Assembly: GCA_964643295.1 (NCBI GenBank)
Contig: CAZXSN010000007.1
Location: forward strand, 22,098 to 86,097
Direction: 5' to 3'
DNA: 64,000 nucleotides
Origin: Merdiplasma sp964643295
Lineage (GTDB): Bacteria > Bacillota > Clostridia > Lachnospirales > Lachnospiraceae
Each line of letters opens with the position of its first letter. Position 1 is the first letter of the stretch. Shown here piece after piece: positions 1 to 8,556 of the stretch. Below the pieces are notes generated by a model. That model worked only from the letters and a program-made list of their open reading frames with translations. It made no database searches and had not been told where the DNA came from. The translations under genes and the position numbers were made by a program.

Positions 1-1
1 T

Positions 2-298
2 GCGGAATTAAAGGAAACCCCAAACGGCTGTACCCCGGAAGGATGCAAAACCGGATACATCAGCTGGTTTGACTTTACGAGAGAGATCTTTCGGCAGGCG
101 GCGGCTTTGGGACATGCGGAGTATGCACCGCAGCAGACCGAACTCATCCCGGTCACAACCAAAGAGTACGGCATTTCCAAAGCAAAACGGCCTTTTAACA
201 GCCGTCTGGAAAAAAGCAAACTGACCGAGTGCGGCTTCACGCCGCTTCCCGACTGGCAGGATGCCCTGCACCGGTATCTGCTGGAACTGGGACTTTAA
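2..298 (+). CDS. rfbD: dTDP-4-dehydrorhamnose reductase, C-terminal end (5' end outside window)
   Basis: The open frame enters from the left edge and ends at TAA 296-298, giving about 98 residues. It contains an ISWFDFTREIFRQAAALG helix and the closing pattern KEYGISKAKRPFNSRLEKSKL followed by LPDWQDALHRYLLELG (split here only for length). This is the known C-terminal substrate-binding part of RmlD/RfbD reductases, where an arginine-proline-asparagine segment precedes the last helices. The family makes dTDP-L-rhamnose by NADPH-dependent reduction of the 4-keto sugar in the cytoplasm. The N-terminal Rossmann half is outside the window, so the cofactor motif cannot be checked. The next gene is rfbC, 86 bases downstream on the same strand, which supports the assignment. 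Confidence 0.85.
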   Translation, partial: AELKETPNGCTPEGCKTGYISWFDFTREIFRQAAALGHAEYAPQQTELIPVTTKEYGISKAKRPFNSRLEKSKLTECGFTPLPDWQDALHRYLLELGL

Positions 299-384
299 CT
301 GCCAAAACAAGCAGGAACCTGCATAATCTGCGGCTGCAGATTCCTTTCACCTGGCCGGTCTGCCGCACCGGCATGGGGATTCGT

Positions 385-990
385 ATGGGACAGATCAAAG
401 TGACCAGATGCCCGATCGAGGGACTCTGTATCATTGAACCGACGGTACACGGGGATGAACGCGGCTATTTCATAGAAACCTATAACCAGAGAGATATGGA
501 TGAAGCGGGTCTTACCATGCGTTTTGTGCAGGACAACCAGTCATCCTCCGTGAAAGGCGTACTGCGCGGCCTTCATTTTCAGAAACAGTATCCTCAGGGA
601 AAACTGGTGCGGGTGATTCGCGGATCGGTGTTTGATGTGGCCGTAGATTTGCGAAGCAAAAGCCAGACTTTCGGAGAATGGTACGGAATCGAACTATCCG
701 AGGAAAACAAAAAGCAGCTTTATATCTCCGAAGGGTTCGCGCACGGGTTCCTCGTGTTAAGCGATGTCGCTGAATTCTGCTACAAATGCACGGATTTCTA
801 TCATCCCGGCGATGAGGGCGGCTTAGCCTGGAATGATCCCAAGATCGGCGTTATCTGGCCGCAGGTGACCGGCGCCTATCCCGGCAGCCCCTCAGCAGAA
901 GGCTACACATTTGCGAACGACACACCGCTTCTGATCAGTGAGAAAGACCAGCACTGGGCAGGTATTGACGATACCTTCCGTTTCCGTTAA
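385..990 (+). CDS. rfbC: dTDP-4-dehydrorhamnose 3,5-epimerase
   Basis: RmlC-type cupin enzyme that epimerises C3 and C5 of dTDP-4-keto-6-deoxyglucose on the way to dTDP-rhamnose for surface polysaccharides. Family motifs are visible: GDERGYFIETYN near the start, VLRGLHFQ with the catalytic histidine, LVRVIRGSVFDVAVDLR, and YISEGFAHGFLVLSD. The frame is open much further upstream, but that extension overlaps rfbD and has no family similarity. I placed the start at ATG 385 (MGQIKV), with a GGGGA five bases before it; ATG 373 is the alternative. The resulting 201 residues fit the family length of roughly 180-200. It follows rfbD on the same strand, as usual for rfb operons, and a strong terminator follows at 1199. 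Confidence 0.92.
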   Translation: MGQIKVTRCPIEGLCIIEPTVHGDERGYFIETYNQRDMDEAGLTMRFVQDNQSSSVKGVLRGLHFQKQYPQGKLVRVIRGSVFDVAVDLRSKSQTFGEWYGIELSEENKKQLYISEGFAHGFLVLSDVAEFCYKCTDFYHPGDEGGLAWNDPKIGVIWPQVTGAYPGSPSAEGYTFANDTPLLISEKDQHWAGIDDTFRFR

Positions 991-1198
991 GCCGCAAACT
1001 CGTACCATCTGCCTCCCGGAATTTCCCGGGGGAGAAGATCCGGAAGAAAACCCTCCCGAAAGAAATGCTCTGCCGGAAATCAAACTCTGGCTTATGCTTT
1101 CTGTTTAGGAGAAGAGAAACACTAAACTGCGGATAAGGTATCCTCTGGTTCTCGCAAAACCATCCTGCGTCGGATGCAGGCAAACCATCAGAAAATGA

Positions 1199-1238
1199 GA
1201 ATATCACCTTCCCCTTGACGGGCAGGTGATATTTTTTG
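1199..1238 (+). terminator. Rho-independent terminator of the rfb operon
   Basis: The arms ATATCACCT (1201-1209) and AGGTGATAT (1224-1232) pair perfectly, with an inner CCCC/GGG pairing, and are followed by a run of six T. It lies about 210 bases after rfbC. The stretch 991-1198 holds no gene I can support. The structured repeat starts three bases after the T run. Confidence 0.8.
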
Positions 1239-1240
1239 CC

Positions 1241-1485
1241 ATTTGATGATTACAGCGTCAAAAGCCTGAACTTTCGGCTGAGAAGCAGCTAAAGGTGAAA
1301 AGGCTTATTGACACGCCCCAACATGAGGAAGAAGTGGGGTGCTGTGTGCCGGTGGCACACGTTTAGCACCGACCGGAGCGGAGCTTAAGACGGGGCCCCA
1401 TGAATTTAAGAATGTTGAGCAGGATTGTGGAAGCTGCGAAGCAGCGGAACAATCCGTAATCACCTTTTGACACCTGAATCATTTG
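1241..1485. repeat. 245-bp structured repeat element, copy 1
   Basis: This segment and 38649-38894 are near-identical over their whole length. Both ends carry an imperfect inverted repeat (ATGATT, three variable bases, GCGTCAAAAG at the left; its complement at the right), and both begin and end with ATTTG. The core 1316-1405 is almost invariant. It includes a hairpin with GGTGCT/AGCACC and TGTGCC/GGCACA helices, CCCCA/TGGGG pairing, and GGGGCCCC. Two hairpins differ between the copies but still pair: near 1270-1295 and at GGATTGT/ACAATCC (1422-1455). No protein is encoded. In copy 1 the C-A mismatch at 1256/1313 becomes a G-U pair if read on the minus strand, suggesting a minus-strand RNA. 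It may be a non-autonomous mobile element or a mobile structured RNA (an IscB/HEARO-type omega RNA is one idea). Family not identified. The following 1486-1781 contains nothing I recognise. Confidence 0.8.
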
Positions 1486-1781
1486 ATAAGCGAACTCTAT
1501 TCGCGTATGCAGATCGAATGCTGTCGAAGTCTTTATCCCTGGCCTCCTTTAAGTACCCGAAAGCTCAGGATCTCCGAACCCCAAGCGTTGTTTTGTATCG
1601 TTCTTATACGATCTTTGGAGCATTCTTGAACCCACCTTCGTTCAAAAGACTCCAGTGCTATTATCCTTATAAGTACGGCAAAAGGAAACCAGCAGAAACC
1701 ATAAAGGTGATGGTTTCCCCTCCCGCTTTCTGCTCTCCTTATCCGAAGGTCTGCGTTCCTGAACCCATCCCTTCCTCTTTT

Positions 1782-3113
1782 TTACTGCTCTTTCTGTCGT
1801 GCCGCTTCCTTCCAGGCCTTGATTCTTCTCAGCCGTTCCTTCACCTCTGCCTCCGCGCCCTGGTCTGTCGGATAGTAATAAGTATGCCCAATGAGGGAAT
1901 CCGGCATGCACTGCATGGCAGTGAGTTTTTCCTCGGTATCGTGCGCGTAAAGGTACCCTTTCCCATAGTCCAGGTCTTTCATCAGTCTGGTCGGCGCATT
2001 ACGAAGCCACAGCGGCACCGGCTCTGCCCGTTTGTTTTTCACATCCTGCTTGCACTCCTCACAGGCCTTATAGAGCGCATTGGATTTCGGGGCCATTGCC
2101 AGATAGGTGACCGCATGAGTAAGATGCACGTCGCATTCGGGCATGCCAAGGAAATGGCAGGCCTGATAGGCAGCCACCGCCACCTGCAGCGCCTGGCTGT
2201 CGGCCATTCCCACATCCTCGCTTGCAAAACGGACCAGCCGCCTTGCGATGTAGAGAGGATTCTCTCCACCCTCCAGCATCCGGCACAGCCAGTAGATGGC
2301 AGCATCCGGATCACTGTTTCGCATCGACTTATGCAGCGCGGAGATCAGGTTGTAGTGCTCTTCCCCATTCTTATCGTAGAGAAGAGATTTGCGGCTGATG
2401 CACTGCTCCAGCACTTCGTCCGTGACCGTGATGCCGTCTGCGTCGATCTGACCGTTTAAAACGGCCATCTCCAGCGTATTGAGCGCTGTCCTCGCATCCC
2501 CGTTGGCAAAAACCGCCACAGCCTGAATCTGCTGCTCGCTCATGCGCACATGCTGGTCTTTAAATCCCGCGGGATTTTCCAGGGCATTGTGCAAAAGCTT
2601 AACCAGATCCTTCTCCTCCAGGGCTTTTAACACAAAGACCTTGCAGCGGGAAAGCAAGGCGCCGTTGATCTCGAAAGAGGGATTCTCCGTGGTCGCCCCG
2701 ATCAGGATGATGCTGCCCTTTTCGACAAACGGCAGGAAGGCGTCCTGCTGCGCCTTGTTAAAGCGGTGGATCTCATCCACAAACAGGACGGTGCGAATCC
2801 CAAGCCTGCGGCTGCTCTCCGCCTGCTGCATAACCTCCCTGATCTCTTTGATTCCGCTGGTGACAGCGCTGAAATTGATAAAATTTGCCTGGGTGCGGGC
2901 CGCAATGATCGTTGCCAGCGTTGTCTTTCCCACCCCGGGAGGCCCCCAGAAGATCATGGAGGAGATCTGATCCTCCATAATCAGCCTGCGCAGCATTTTC
3001 CCCGGTCCCAGAAGATGCTCCTGCCCGACAAAGTCCTCCAGCCGCTGCGGGCGCAGCCTGCTGGCCAGCGGAACCGTCTGCACCGGATTGTCGAATAAGC
3101 TCATCTGTTCCAT
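1782..3113 (-). CDS. rarA: Replication-associated recombination ATPase RarA (MgsA)
   Basis: A 443-residue AAA+ ATPase of the RarA/MgsA/WRNIP1 family, which acts at stalled replication forks in the cytoplasm. The N-terminus has LASRLRPQRLEDFVGQEHLL, the family signature, then Walker A GPPGVGKTT (around residue 57), Walker B VLFVDEIHRF, sensor 1 GATTENPSF, and an arginine finger region LLSRCKVF. The C-terminal half has the RarA tetramerisation region (SALHKSMRNSDPDAAIYWL and GMPECDVHLTHAVTYLA). The length is normal for the family. The start at 3113 has a GAGGG nearby; an alternative is ATG at the fourth codon (MSLFDN). It lies 97 bases downstream of glmS in the same direction, and I see no strong terminator between them. 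Confidence 0.95.
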   Translation of the reverse strand: MEQMSLFDNPVQTVPLASRLRPQRLEDFVGQEHLLGPGKMLRRLIMEDQISSMIFWGPPGVGKTTLATIIAARTQANFINFSAVTSGIKEIREVMQQAESSRRLGIRTVLFVDEIHRFNKAQQDAFLPFVEKGSIILIGATTENPSFEINGALLSRCKVFVLKALEEKDLVKLLHNALENPAGFKDQHVRMSEQQIQAVAVFANGDARTALNTLEMAVLNGQIDADGITVTDEVLEQCISRKSLLYDKNGEEHYNLISALHKSMRNSDPDAAIYWLCRMLEGGENPLYIARRLVRFASEDVGMADSQALQVAVAAYQACHFLGMPECDVHLTHAVTYLAMAPKSNALYKACEECKQDVKNKRAEPVPLWLRNAPTRLMKDLDYGKGYLYAHDTEEKLTAMQCMPDSLIGHTYYYPTDQGAEAEVKERLRRIKAWKEAARQKEQ

Positions 3114-3210
3114 CGGCCCTCATCCCTTCCTACTGTCTTTCGCCGTTTTCTTCCTTTTGGACTGTATCTTTTCGTTTTTGAATCCTGCAATCTTTGGCCT
3201 TTGGGGGAAG

Positions 3211-5052
3211 TTACTCCACCGTGACACTTTTCGCAAGGTTGCGCGGCTTATCCACATCGAGTCCTTTGGCGACGCTCACGTAATATCCCATCAGCTGCAG
3301 AGGAATCACCGCCAGACTCGTGGCAAAGTGCGGATCGGTTCTTGGCACATAAACTGTGAAATCTACTGTGTCCTCAATGCTGTAGTTTCCGTAGCAGGTA
3401 AGTCCCATCAGGTACCCGCCGCGGCTCTTGACCTCCACCAGATTGCTCAAGGTTTTCTCATAGAGGTCCTTCTGCGTCATGACGCCAATCGTAAGGGTGC
3501 CTTCCTCAATCAGACTGATCGTGCCGTGTTTTAATTCCCCGGCAGCGTAGGCTTCCGAATGTACGTAACTGATCTCCTTCATCTTGAGGCTCCCTTCCAT
3601 GCTGATGGCATAATCCAGGCCGCGTCCGATAAAGAAGATATCATGGGCATGAGAAAACTTGCTGGCAAACCACTGGATGCGCTCCTGATCCCCTAACACA
3701 CGCTCCATCTTTTCCGGGAGGGTATGCAGCTCCGCGAGCATCTCCCGGCACTTCTCCTCCCCGATGCACCCGCGCACCAGGGCCAGCTTCATCGCCAGCA
3801 GGTAGCAGTTGATCAGCTGCGTACTGTAGGCCTTGGTCGTAGCCACCGCGATCTCCGGACCTGCCAGCGTATACATGACATAGGATGCCTCCCGGGAGAT
3901 ACTCGAGCCGACGACGTTGATGATCGCCAGTGTTTTCACGCCCTTTTCATTCGCCAGCCGAAGCGCGGCCAGGCTGTCTGCCGTCTCCCCAGACTGGGAG
4001 ATGACCACCACCAGCGTATCGGGAGTAAGTTTCGGGTTGCGGTAGCGAAACTCCGAAGCCAGATCCACGTCCACGGGAAGGTCTGTCAGATCCTCTATCA
4101 CATATCTGGCCGCCAGCCCTACATGGTAAGCGGATCCGCAGGCCACGAAACAGATCCGGCTGAAGCCTTTCAGCTCTTCATCAGAAATCCCCACAGTTCC
4201 AAGATCGATCTTTTCCTCTTTCACATAAGCGCTGATCGTATCCCTGACCGCCCCCGGCTGCTCGTGGATCTCTTTCATCATGAAATGCTCATAGCCGCCT
4301 TTTTCCGCCGCCTGGGCATCCCACTGAATTTCCGTCGGCTCCTTCTCAATCTCCTCGCGGTCCACGTTGTAGAAATGGATCGAGTCCTTCGTAAGTTCCG
4401 CCATCTCCAGGTTGCCGATGTAATAGACGCTGCGGGTATAGGAAAGGATTGCCGGCACATCCGAGGCGATGAAGGCACCTTCCTCGTTCTTCCCCACAAT
4501 CAGCGGGCTGTCCTTGCGGGCCGCATAGAGAACCCCCGGACGGTCCTGAAATAAAATCCCCAGCGCATAGGAACCGCGCACACGCAGCATGGTCCTGGAA
4601 AGACTCTCCAGCGGATTATGGTTGGTCCGCTCATAATAATAGGAAACCAGCTTGGTTAACACCTCAGTATCTGTCTGAGAGTAGAACCGGTATCCCTCGC
4701 GAAGCAGCTTATCCTTGATTTCCTGATAATTTTCTATAATCCCGTTGTGCACGACCACGACGGAACGGTCATCGCTGCAGTGCGGGTGGGCGTTTCGCTC
4801 TGACGGCTCCCCGTGCGTTGCCCAGCGCGTATGGCCGATTCCGCAGTACCCGGGCATCGCGCGTCCCTCATCGGTCTTCTCCGCCAGGATCATCAGCCGT
4901 CCCTTGGCCTTGACGATATCAATCTTCCCCGTCTCATCATTCTGAATCGCCATGCCGGCCGAATCATACCCGCGGTATTCCAGTCGGGAAAGTCCGTCCA
5001 GCAAAATCGGCGCCGCCTGCTTTTCTCCCGTATATCCGACTATTCCACACAT
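3211..5052 (-). CDS. glmS: Glutamine-fructose-6-phosphate aminotransferase (isomerizing)
   Basis: Makes glucosamine-6-phosphate from fructose-6-phosphate and glutamine, the entry step to peptidoglycan amino sugars. The protein starts MCGIVGYTG, so the catalytic Cys is exposed after Met removal. The class II glutaminase domain covers about residues 1-220 (RWATHGEPSERNAHPH, VVHNGIIENY). Two SIS sugar-isomerase domains follow (CGSAYHVGLAARY, SQSGETADSLAALR, TKAYSTQ; then FIGRGLDYAISMEGSLKMKE). It ends DKPRNLAKSVTVE, the typical GlmS C-terminus. With 613 residues it is full length. An AGGAG lies eight bases before the ATG. I looked for a glmS ribozyme in the 117 bases upstream and found none of its conserved core, so control must be different here. 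Confidence 0.97.
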   Translation of the reverse strand: MCGIVGYTGEKQAAPILLDGLSRLEYRGYDSAGMAIQNDETGKIDIVKAKGRLMILAEKTDEGRAMPGYCGIGHTRWATHGEPSERNAHPHCSDDRSVVVVHNGIIENYQEIKDKLLREGYRFYSQTDTEVLTKLVSYYYERTNHNPLESLSRTMLRVRGSYALGILFQDRPGVLYAARKDSPLIVGKNEEGAFIASDVPAILSYTRSVYYIGNLEMAELTKDSIHFYNVDREEIEKEPTEIQWDAQAAEKGGYEHFMMKEIHEQPGAVRDTISAYVKEEKIDLGTVGISDEELKGFSRICFVACGSAYHVGLAARYVIEDLTDLPVDVDLASEFRYRNPKLTPDTLVVVISQSGETADSLAALRLANEKGVKTLAIINVVGSSISREASYVMYTLAGPEIAVATTKAYSTQLINCYLLAMKLALVRGCIGEEKCREMLAELHTLPEKMERVLGDQERIQWFASKFSHAHDIFFIGRGLDYAISMEGSLKMKEISYVHSEAYAAGELKHGTISLIEEGTLTIGVMTQKDLYEKTLSNLVEVKSRGGYLMGLTCYGNYSIEDTVDFTVYVPRTDPHFATSLAVIPLQLMGYYVSVAKGLDVDKPRNLAKSVTVE

Positions 5053-5169
5053 TGCATAAACTCCTTCTTTGGACCTGCCGTCTCCCTAAACATGTACAGA
5101 CGGATTGGCCCTTATTCTCCCCGCGTTTCTCTTCGCACTTCCCGCCGCGTTTTTCATCTTTGCTTTGCC

Positions 5170-6348
5170 TTATGCATTCCACAGATCACTTTCCTGAAAG
5201 AAAGCCTCGATCTTTCCGCGCGTTGCCGGAACGCTTCCCTGGGCGAAAAATGGTTTCCCGCCGCCTCTTCCCTTCAGGGAGGCATTTAACTCCTTCACAA
5301 AGGAGCGCAGATCGCCTCCGGTCTGCCCCAGTGCGTACTTGTACCCGTCTGTATCATCCCCGGAGAAAACCGCGCACTTCCCGCCGCAGCTTTCCATGAC
5401 GGCCACCGCCAGGCGCCGCACCTGATCTGGGGATAAGTTCTCCTCAAATAAAACGACGTTCCCGGCGCCTTTCCGCGCTTTCGCCTTCTCGTCAAACAGT
5501 TTCGTCTCCAGGGCATTTGCTCGAAAGTTCGACTCTGCTTCTGCTTCCTTAAGCCTTTTTACCGACTCCGCTGTTCTTTCAGGCTTCGCGGATAAAAGCA
5601 CTGAGATTAAGTGATTTTGTTCGCAGATCCTCGCCGCGTAACGGTAGGCCCGTTTGCCGCAGAGCATCTCGATACGGGTGCCGCCGTGAAACCGCTCAGC
5701 GGAAAGAAGCTTAATCAGCCCGATCTCCCCCGCGGATCTGACATGAGTGCCGCAGCAGGCGCAAACATCCGCTCCCGGGAAAGTGACGATTCGTACCTGT
5801 CCGTGCAGCTCCTTCTTGCTGCGGTACTCGATCTCCTTCACCGCTTCCTCATCGTAGGTCACGATCTGCGTCGGTTCATTTTTCCAGACCACTTCATTGG
5901 CTTTTTCCTCGATGGCCAAAAGATCCTCCCAGGAAAGCTCTCCGTTTAAATCGATCGTCAGAACGTCGCTTCCCATGTGGAAGCCCACGTTCTGGTATCC
6001 GTACTTTTCATGTATCAGTCCGCTTACGATATGCTCTCCGGAGTGATTCTGCATCAGGTCAAAGCGGTAGTCCCAGTCGATCTCTCCCTGCACCTTCTCC
6101 CCAATATTAAACGGCTCCTTTGTCAGGTGCAAAATTTCCCCTTCCGCTTCCTGTGTATCGGCAACGCAAACACAAAGACCGCCTGCGGTACGCAAAACTC
6201 CCACATCCCCGGGCTGACCTCCGCCCTCCGGATAAAACGCTGTGCGGTCAAGGAGCAGCGCATAGCCGTCCTTTCTTAGCCGACAGTCCGTCACGACAGC
6301 GGTAAAACTGCGGCAGTAAGCATCTTCATAGTAGATTTTTTCCGTCAT
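5170..6348 (-). CDS. Alanyl-tRNA editing protein of the AlaX type with DHHA1 domain
   Basis: Freestanding relative of the AlaRS editing domain; such proteins hydrolyse mischarged Ser- or Gly-tRNA(Ala). The N-terminal part has TAFYPEGGGQPGD, matching the AlaRS C-terminal core. The zinc site is visible as HSGEHIVSGL (HxxxH) and CCGTHVRSAGEIG (CxxxH). The C-terminal third has the DHHA1-like pattern GRGGGKPFFAQG, which in AlaRS helps bind the tRNA elbow. At 392 residues it matches the long AlaX form. A promoter TTGCGC-17-TATGAT lies at 6410-6438, and a GGAGG precedes the start. The gene points away from the PHP gene, with a shared divergent control region. Confidence 0.9.
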   Translation of the reverse strand: MTEKIYYEDAYCRSFTAVVTDCRLRKDGYALLLDRTAFYPEGGGQPGDVGVLRTAGGLCVCVADTQEAEGEILHLTKEPFNIGEKVQGEIDWDYRFDLMQNHSGEHIVSGLIHEKYGYQNVGFHMGSDVLTIDLNGELSWEDLLAIEEKANEVVWKNEPTQIVTYDEEAVKEIEYRSKKELHGQVRIVTFPGADVCACCGTHVRSAGEIGLIKLLSAERFHGGTRIEMLCGKRAYRYAARICEQNHLISVLLSAKPERTAESVKRLKEAEAESNFRANALETKLFDEKAKARKGAGNVVLFEENLSPDQVRRLAVAVMESCGGKCAVFSGDDTDGYKYALGQTGGDLRSFVKELNASLKGRGGGKPFFAQGSVPATRGKIEAFFQESDLWNA

Positions 6349-6409
6349 GATTCATCCTCTCCCCGGACGGCGCGATCGTTCTCACACTCTTTCCTCCGGT
6401 ACGGCTCTT

Positions 6410-6438
6410 ATCATACACTTTTTCGGGCGGTTGCGCAA
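6410..6438 (-). promoter_or_regulatory. Sigma-A-type promoter for the AlaX-type gene
   Basis: On the minus strand TTGCGC (6438-6433), a 17-base spacer and TATGAT (6415-6410). It is about 60 bases from the AlaX start and back to back with the PHP promoter. Confidence 0.6.
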
Positions 6439-6441
6439 GCC

Positions 6442-6470
6442 TTGCATTTTGCCTCTGCATTCGCTATACT
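6442..6470 (+). promoter_or_regulatory. Sigma-A-type promoter for the PHP gene
   Basis: TTGCAT (6442-6447), a 17-base spacer, TATACT (6465-6470). It is about 100 bases before the PHP start. Together with the preceding entry it makes a compact divergent promoter region of about 60 bases. Confidence 0.65.
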
Positions 6471-6571
6471 GTTTCAGATGGCAGGGTTTTCCCGCCGCTT
6501 ACAAGGCCATGGATTGTGTCTGCCTCTTACTGCTTTCAGCAGTCAGTTCCGGAAAGGGGAGTAGGGAAACG

Positions 6572-7438
6572 ATGGAAAAAAGAATTGACCTGCATGTGCA
6601 CTCAACCTGTTCTGACGGCACTTTGTCTCCCCAGGAGCTGGTTTCCTACGCGGCAGAAAAAGGGCTCGCAGCCTTTGCGCTGACTGATCATGATACCCTT
6701 TCCGGAATCCCGGCAGCATCCCAGGCTGTTAAAAAAACATCCCTTGAACTGATCTGCGGGATTGAATTTTCCACCGTCTATGAAAACCAGGATGTGCATA
6801 TCGTGGGACTGGATGTGGATCCGGATAACGCTAGGCTACAGGAGACCATCCGCCTGCAGCAGCAGGAACGCGATGAGCGCAATCAGACGATCATTCAGAA
6901 GATGGCTGCCGACGGCATTCCTATCTCCTGGGAGCAGATGCGTAAGGAGTTCGGAGACATCTGCTGGACAAGAGCACATTTTGCGAAGTTCCTCGCCCTT
7001 CACGGGTACGTAAAAAACATGTGGGATGCCTTCCAGACACACCTGGGAACGAACTGCCCGTATTACGTGCCCAGAAAGCGTTTGTCTCCCATGCAGATGA
7101 CCGCGCTGATCAGGGAAACCGGAGGAATCCCGGTGCTGGCTCACCCGTTTCAGTACAAACTGGATGAGGAGGGCTTATACAGGCTTGCCGGAACACTGAA
7201 AGAGCACGGATTGATCGGAATCGAAGCGTTCTACTCCACACACACGAAAGAGCAGGAAGAAAAAATCTGTACTCTGGCGCATAAGCTTTCTCTTTGCCTC
7301 TCCGGGGGATCCGATTTTCACGGGGCCAACAAGCCTGGCATTGACCTTGGCTGCGGCAGGGGAAACTTATCCATCCCTTATGAACTTCTTGCCAAGATGC
7401 GTGGGGCTTCTTGCTCCGAAGACGCATCTTCGATTTAA
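6572..7438 (+). CDS. PHP domain phosphoesterase (RNase AM/TrpH-like)
   Basis: A 288-residue PHP-fold metal-dependent phosphoesterase. All family metal motifs are present: DLHVHSTCSDGT (HxH) at the N-terminus, ALTDHDT, GIEFST, LAHPFQY, and GSDFHG near the C-terminus. In relatives of this size the activity is release of 5'-nucleotides from short RNA or hydrolysis of 3',5'-nucleoside bisphosphates; which one applies here is not shown by sequence. The frame stays open far upstream, but ATG 6572 (MEKRIDLHVH) is preceded by AGGGAAACG and begins right at the conserved motif. The HAD phosphatase gene follows 53 bases later on the same strand, so they may be cotranscribed. Confidence 0.9.
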   Translation: MEKRIDLHVHSTCSDGTLSPQELVSYAAEKGLAAFALTDHDTLSGIPAASQAVKKTSLELICGIEFSTVYENQDVHIVGLDVDPDNARLQETIRLQQQERDERNQTIIQKMAADGIPISWEQMRKEFGDICWTRAHFAKFLALHGYVKNMWDAFQTHLGTNCPYYVPRKRLSPMQMTALIRETGGIPVLAHPFQYKLDEEGLYRLAGTLKEHGLIGIEAFYSTHTKEQEEKICTLAHKLSLCLSGGSDFHGANKPGIDLGCGRGNLSIPYELLAKMRGASCSEDASSI

Positions 7439-7491
7439 AGGTTAAGGAAACTCTCCAACGGTAGACTTTCACAAAAAAGCAGGATAAAACC

Positions 7492-8304
7492 ATGAATCAG
7501 CATATCTTTTTTACCGACCTTGATGATACGCTGCTTAACAGCAGCAAGGAATTATCCCCTGGAAACAGGGAAGCGCTGGAAACGCTGCTGAAGCGGAGCG
7601 ATGTGATCGCCTTAAGCACCGGACGGGCTTTGCAAAGTGCCCGAGCGCAGGCACAAAAGCTGGGACTTGCCGGGAAAAACTGTTACCTCATCTGTTTCAA
7701 CGGAGCACAGATCTTTGATACCGAATCGGAAACGCTTCTCTTTCAGCGGTCGGTTCCCATGCGCTATGTGCGGGAACTGTTTGACGCCGCCCACGCATTT
7801 GGCGTTCCGATTCAGACCTACAGCAGCACCCATGTGCTGGCAGAAAAGGACAGCCGCAGCCTGCGAAAATACTGCGAGATTCAAGACCTCCCCTGCCAAA
7901 TCTTTGAAGATGTGACCAGGCATCTTACGCAGGAGCCGGCAAAACTGCTGGCGATCGACTATGAAAACCCGCAGCGCGTGGTGGAGTTTCGTAAGCAGAT
8001 CGCACAGCCGTACGAAGGAAAGCTGGACCTCTTTCAGTCCCACCCGGCGCTTTTAGAGATCGTCCCGCCGGGAGTCAATAAAGGAGCAGCCGTACGGATC
8101 CTTTGTGAGCGCTTAAATATCCCTTTGGAGAATACGGTCGCCGCCGGGGATGCGGAAAATGATCTCTCCATGATTGAAGCCGCCCACGTAGGCGCAGCCA
8201 TGAAAAACGCCGTGCCGCTTTTGAAAGAACACGCCGACTACATCACGCAGAATGATCACAACCACGACGGCGCAGCGGAAATCGTGCAGAGGTTTCTTTT
8301 ATAG
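7492..8304 (+). CDS. Cof-type HAD-IIB family phosphatase
   Basis: A 270-residue haloacid dehalogenase superfamily hydrolase with the Cof/type IIB cap. Motif I is DLDDTLLNSS (the usual DxDGT has a second Asp instead of Gly here), motif II is ALSTGRALQSAR, and motif III/IV is KGAAVRIL followed by AAGDAENDLSMIEAA. The ending has AMKNAVPLLKEHADYIT, typical of Cof proteins that act on sugar phosphates, FMN or pyridoxal phosphate. The substrate cannot be told from sequence. It ends just before two terminator hairpins. Confidence 0.92.
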   Translation: MNQHIFFTDLDDTLLNSSKELSPGNREALETLLKRSDVIALSTGRALQSARAQAQKLGLAGKNCYLICFNGAQIFDTESETLLFQRSVPMRYVRELFDAAHAFGVPIQTYSSTHVLAEKDSRSLRKYCEIQDLPCQIFEDVTRHLTQEPAKLLAIDYENPQRVVEFRKQIAQPYEGKLDLFQSHPALLEIVPPGVNKGAAVRILCERLNIPLENTVAAGDAENDLSMIEAAHVGAAMKNAVPLLKEHADYITQNDHNHDGAAEIVQRFLL

Positions 8305-8334
8305 ATCTTTCCGCATACGCCGCACAAAAGAAAA

Positions 8335-8394
8335 TGCCGCGAAAACTCCGGCTGGTTTAATAACCTTTCCGGCCTCTTCGCGGCAGTTCATTTT
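8335..8394. terminator. Likely bidirectional terminator between the HAD gene and the surface protein gene
   Basis: The arms TGCCGCGAA (8335-8343) and TTCGCGGCA (8377-8385) pair perfectly around an inner CCGG/CCGG and GGTT/AACC hairpin. T runs follow on the plus strand (8390-8394) and on the minus strand (TTTTCTTTT). It serves the HAD gene and possibly the convergent gene ending at 8557. Confidence 0.65.
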
Positions 8395-8442
8395 TCGTTC
8401 CTGACGGCCAGACACCGCCTTAAACTTATCTTTGCCTATCTT

Positions 8443-8473
8443 CCCACCGGATGCACTCACCCGGTGGGTTTTC
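8443..8473 (+). terminator. Second rho-independent terminator
   Basis: CCCACCGG (8443-8450) and CCGGTGGG (8461-8468) form an 8-bp stem followed by TTTTC on the plus strand. Confidence 0.7.
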
Positions 8474-8556
8474 TATCATACACTTTTTCGTCTCTCCGTT
8501 TGGTCTCTCTGCGCGGAGAACAAAAGTCCTGCAAAGCTTTCTGCCAGCGATCAGGA

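Noticed and set aside
1241..1485. Ordinary insertion sequence
   Set aside because: No transposase frame exists in either copy, and the paired hairpins argue for an RNA rather than a plain IS fragment.
1425..2459. 344-codon plus-strand frame
   Set aside because: It runs antisense over rarA, whose motifs are certain.
5053..5169. Possible glmS ribozyme
   Set aside because: None of the conserved core of the ribozyme is present in the short upstream gap.
6409..6425. 17-mer TATCATACACTTTTTCG repeated at 8474-8490
   Set aside because: The first copy is explained as part of the AlaX-type promoter; the second has no gene in the right place and no further repeat structure, so it is probably chance.
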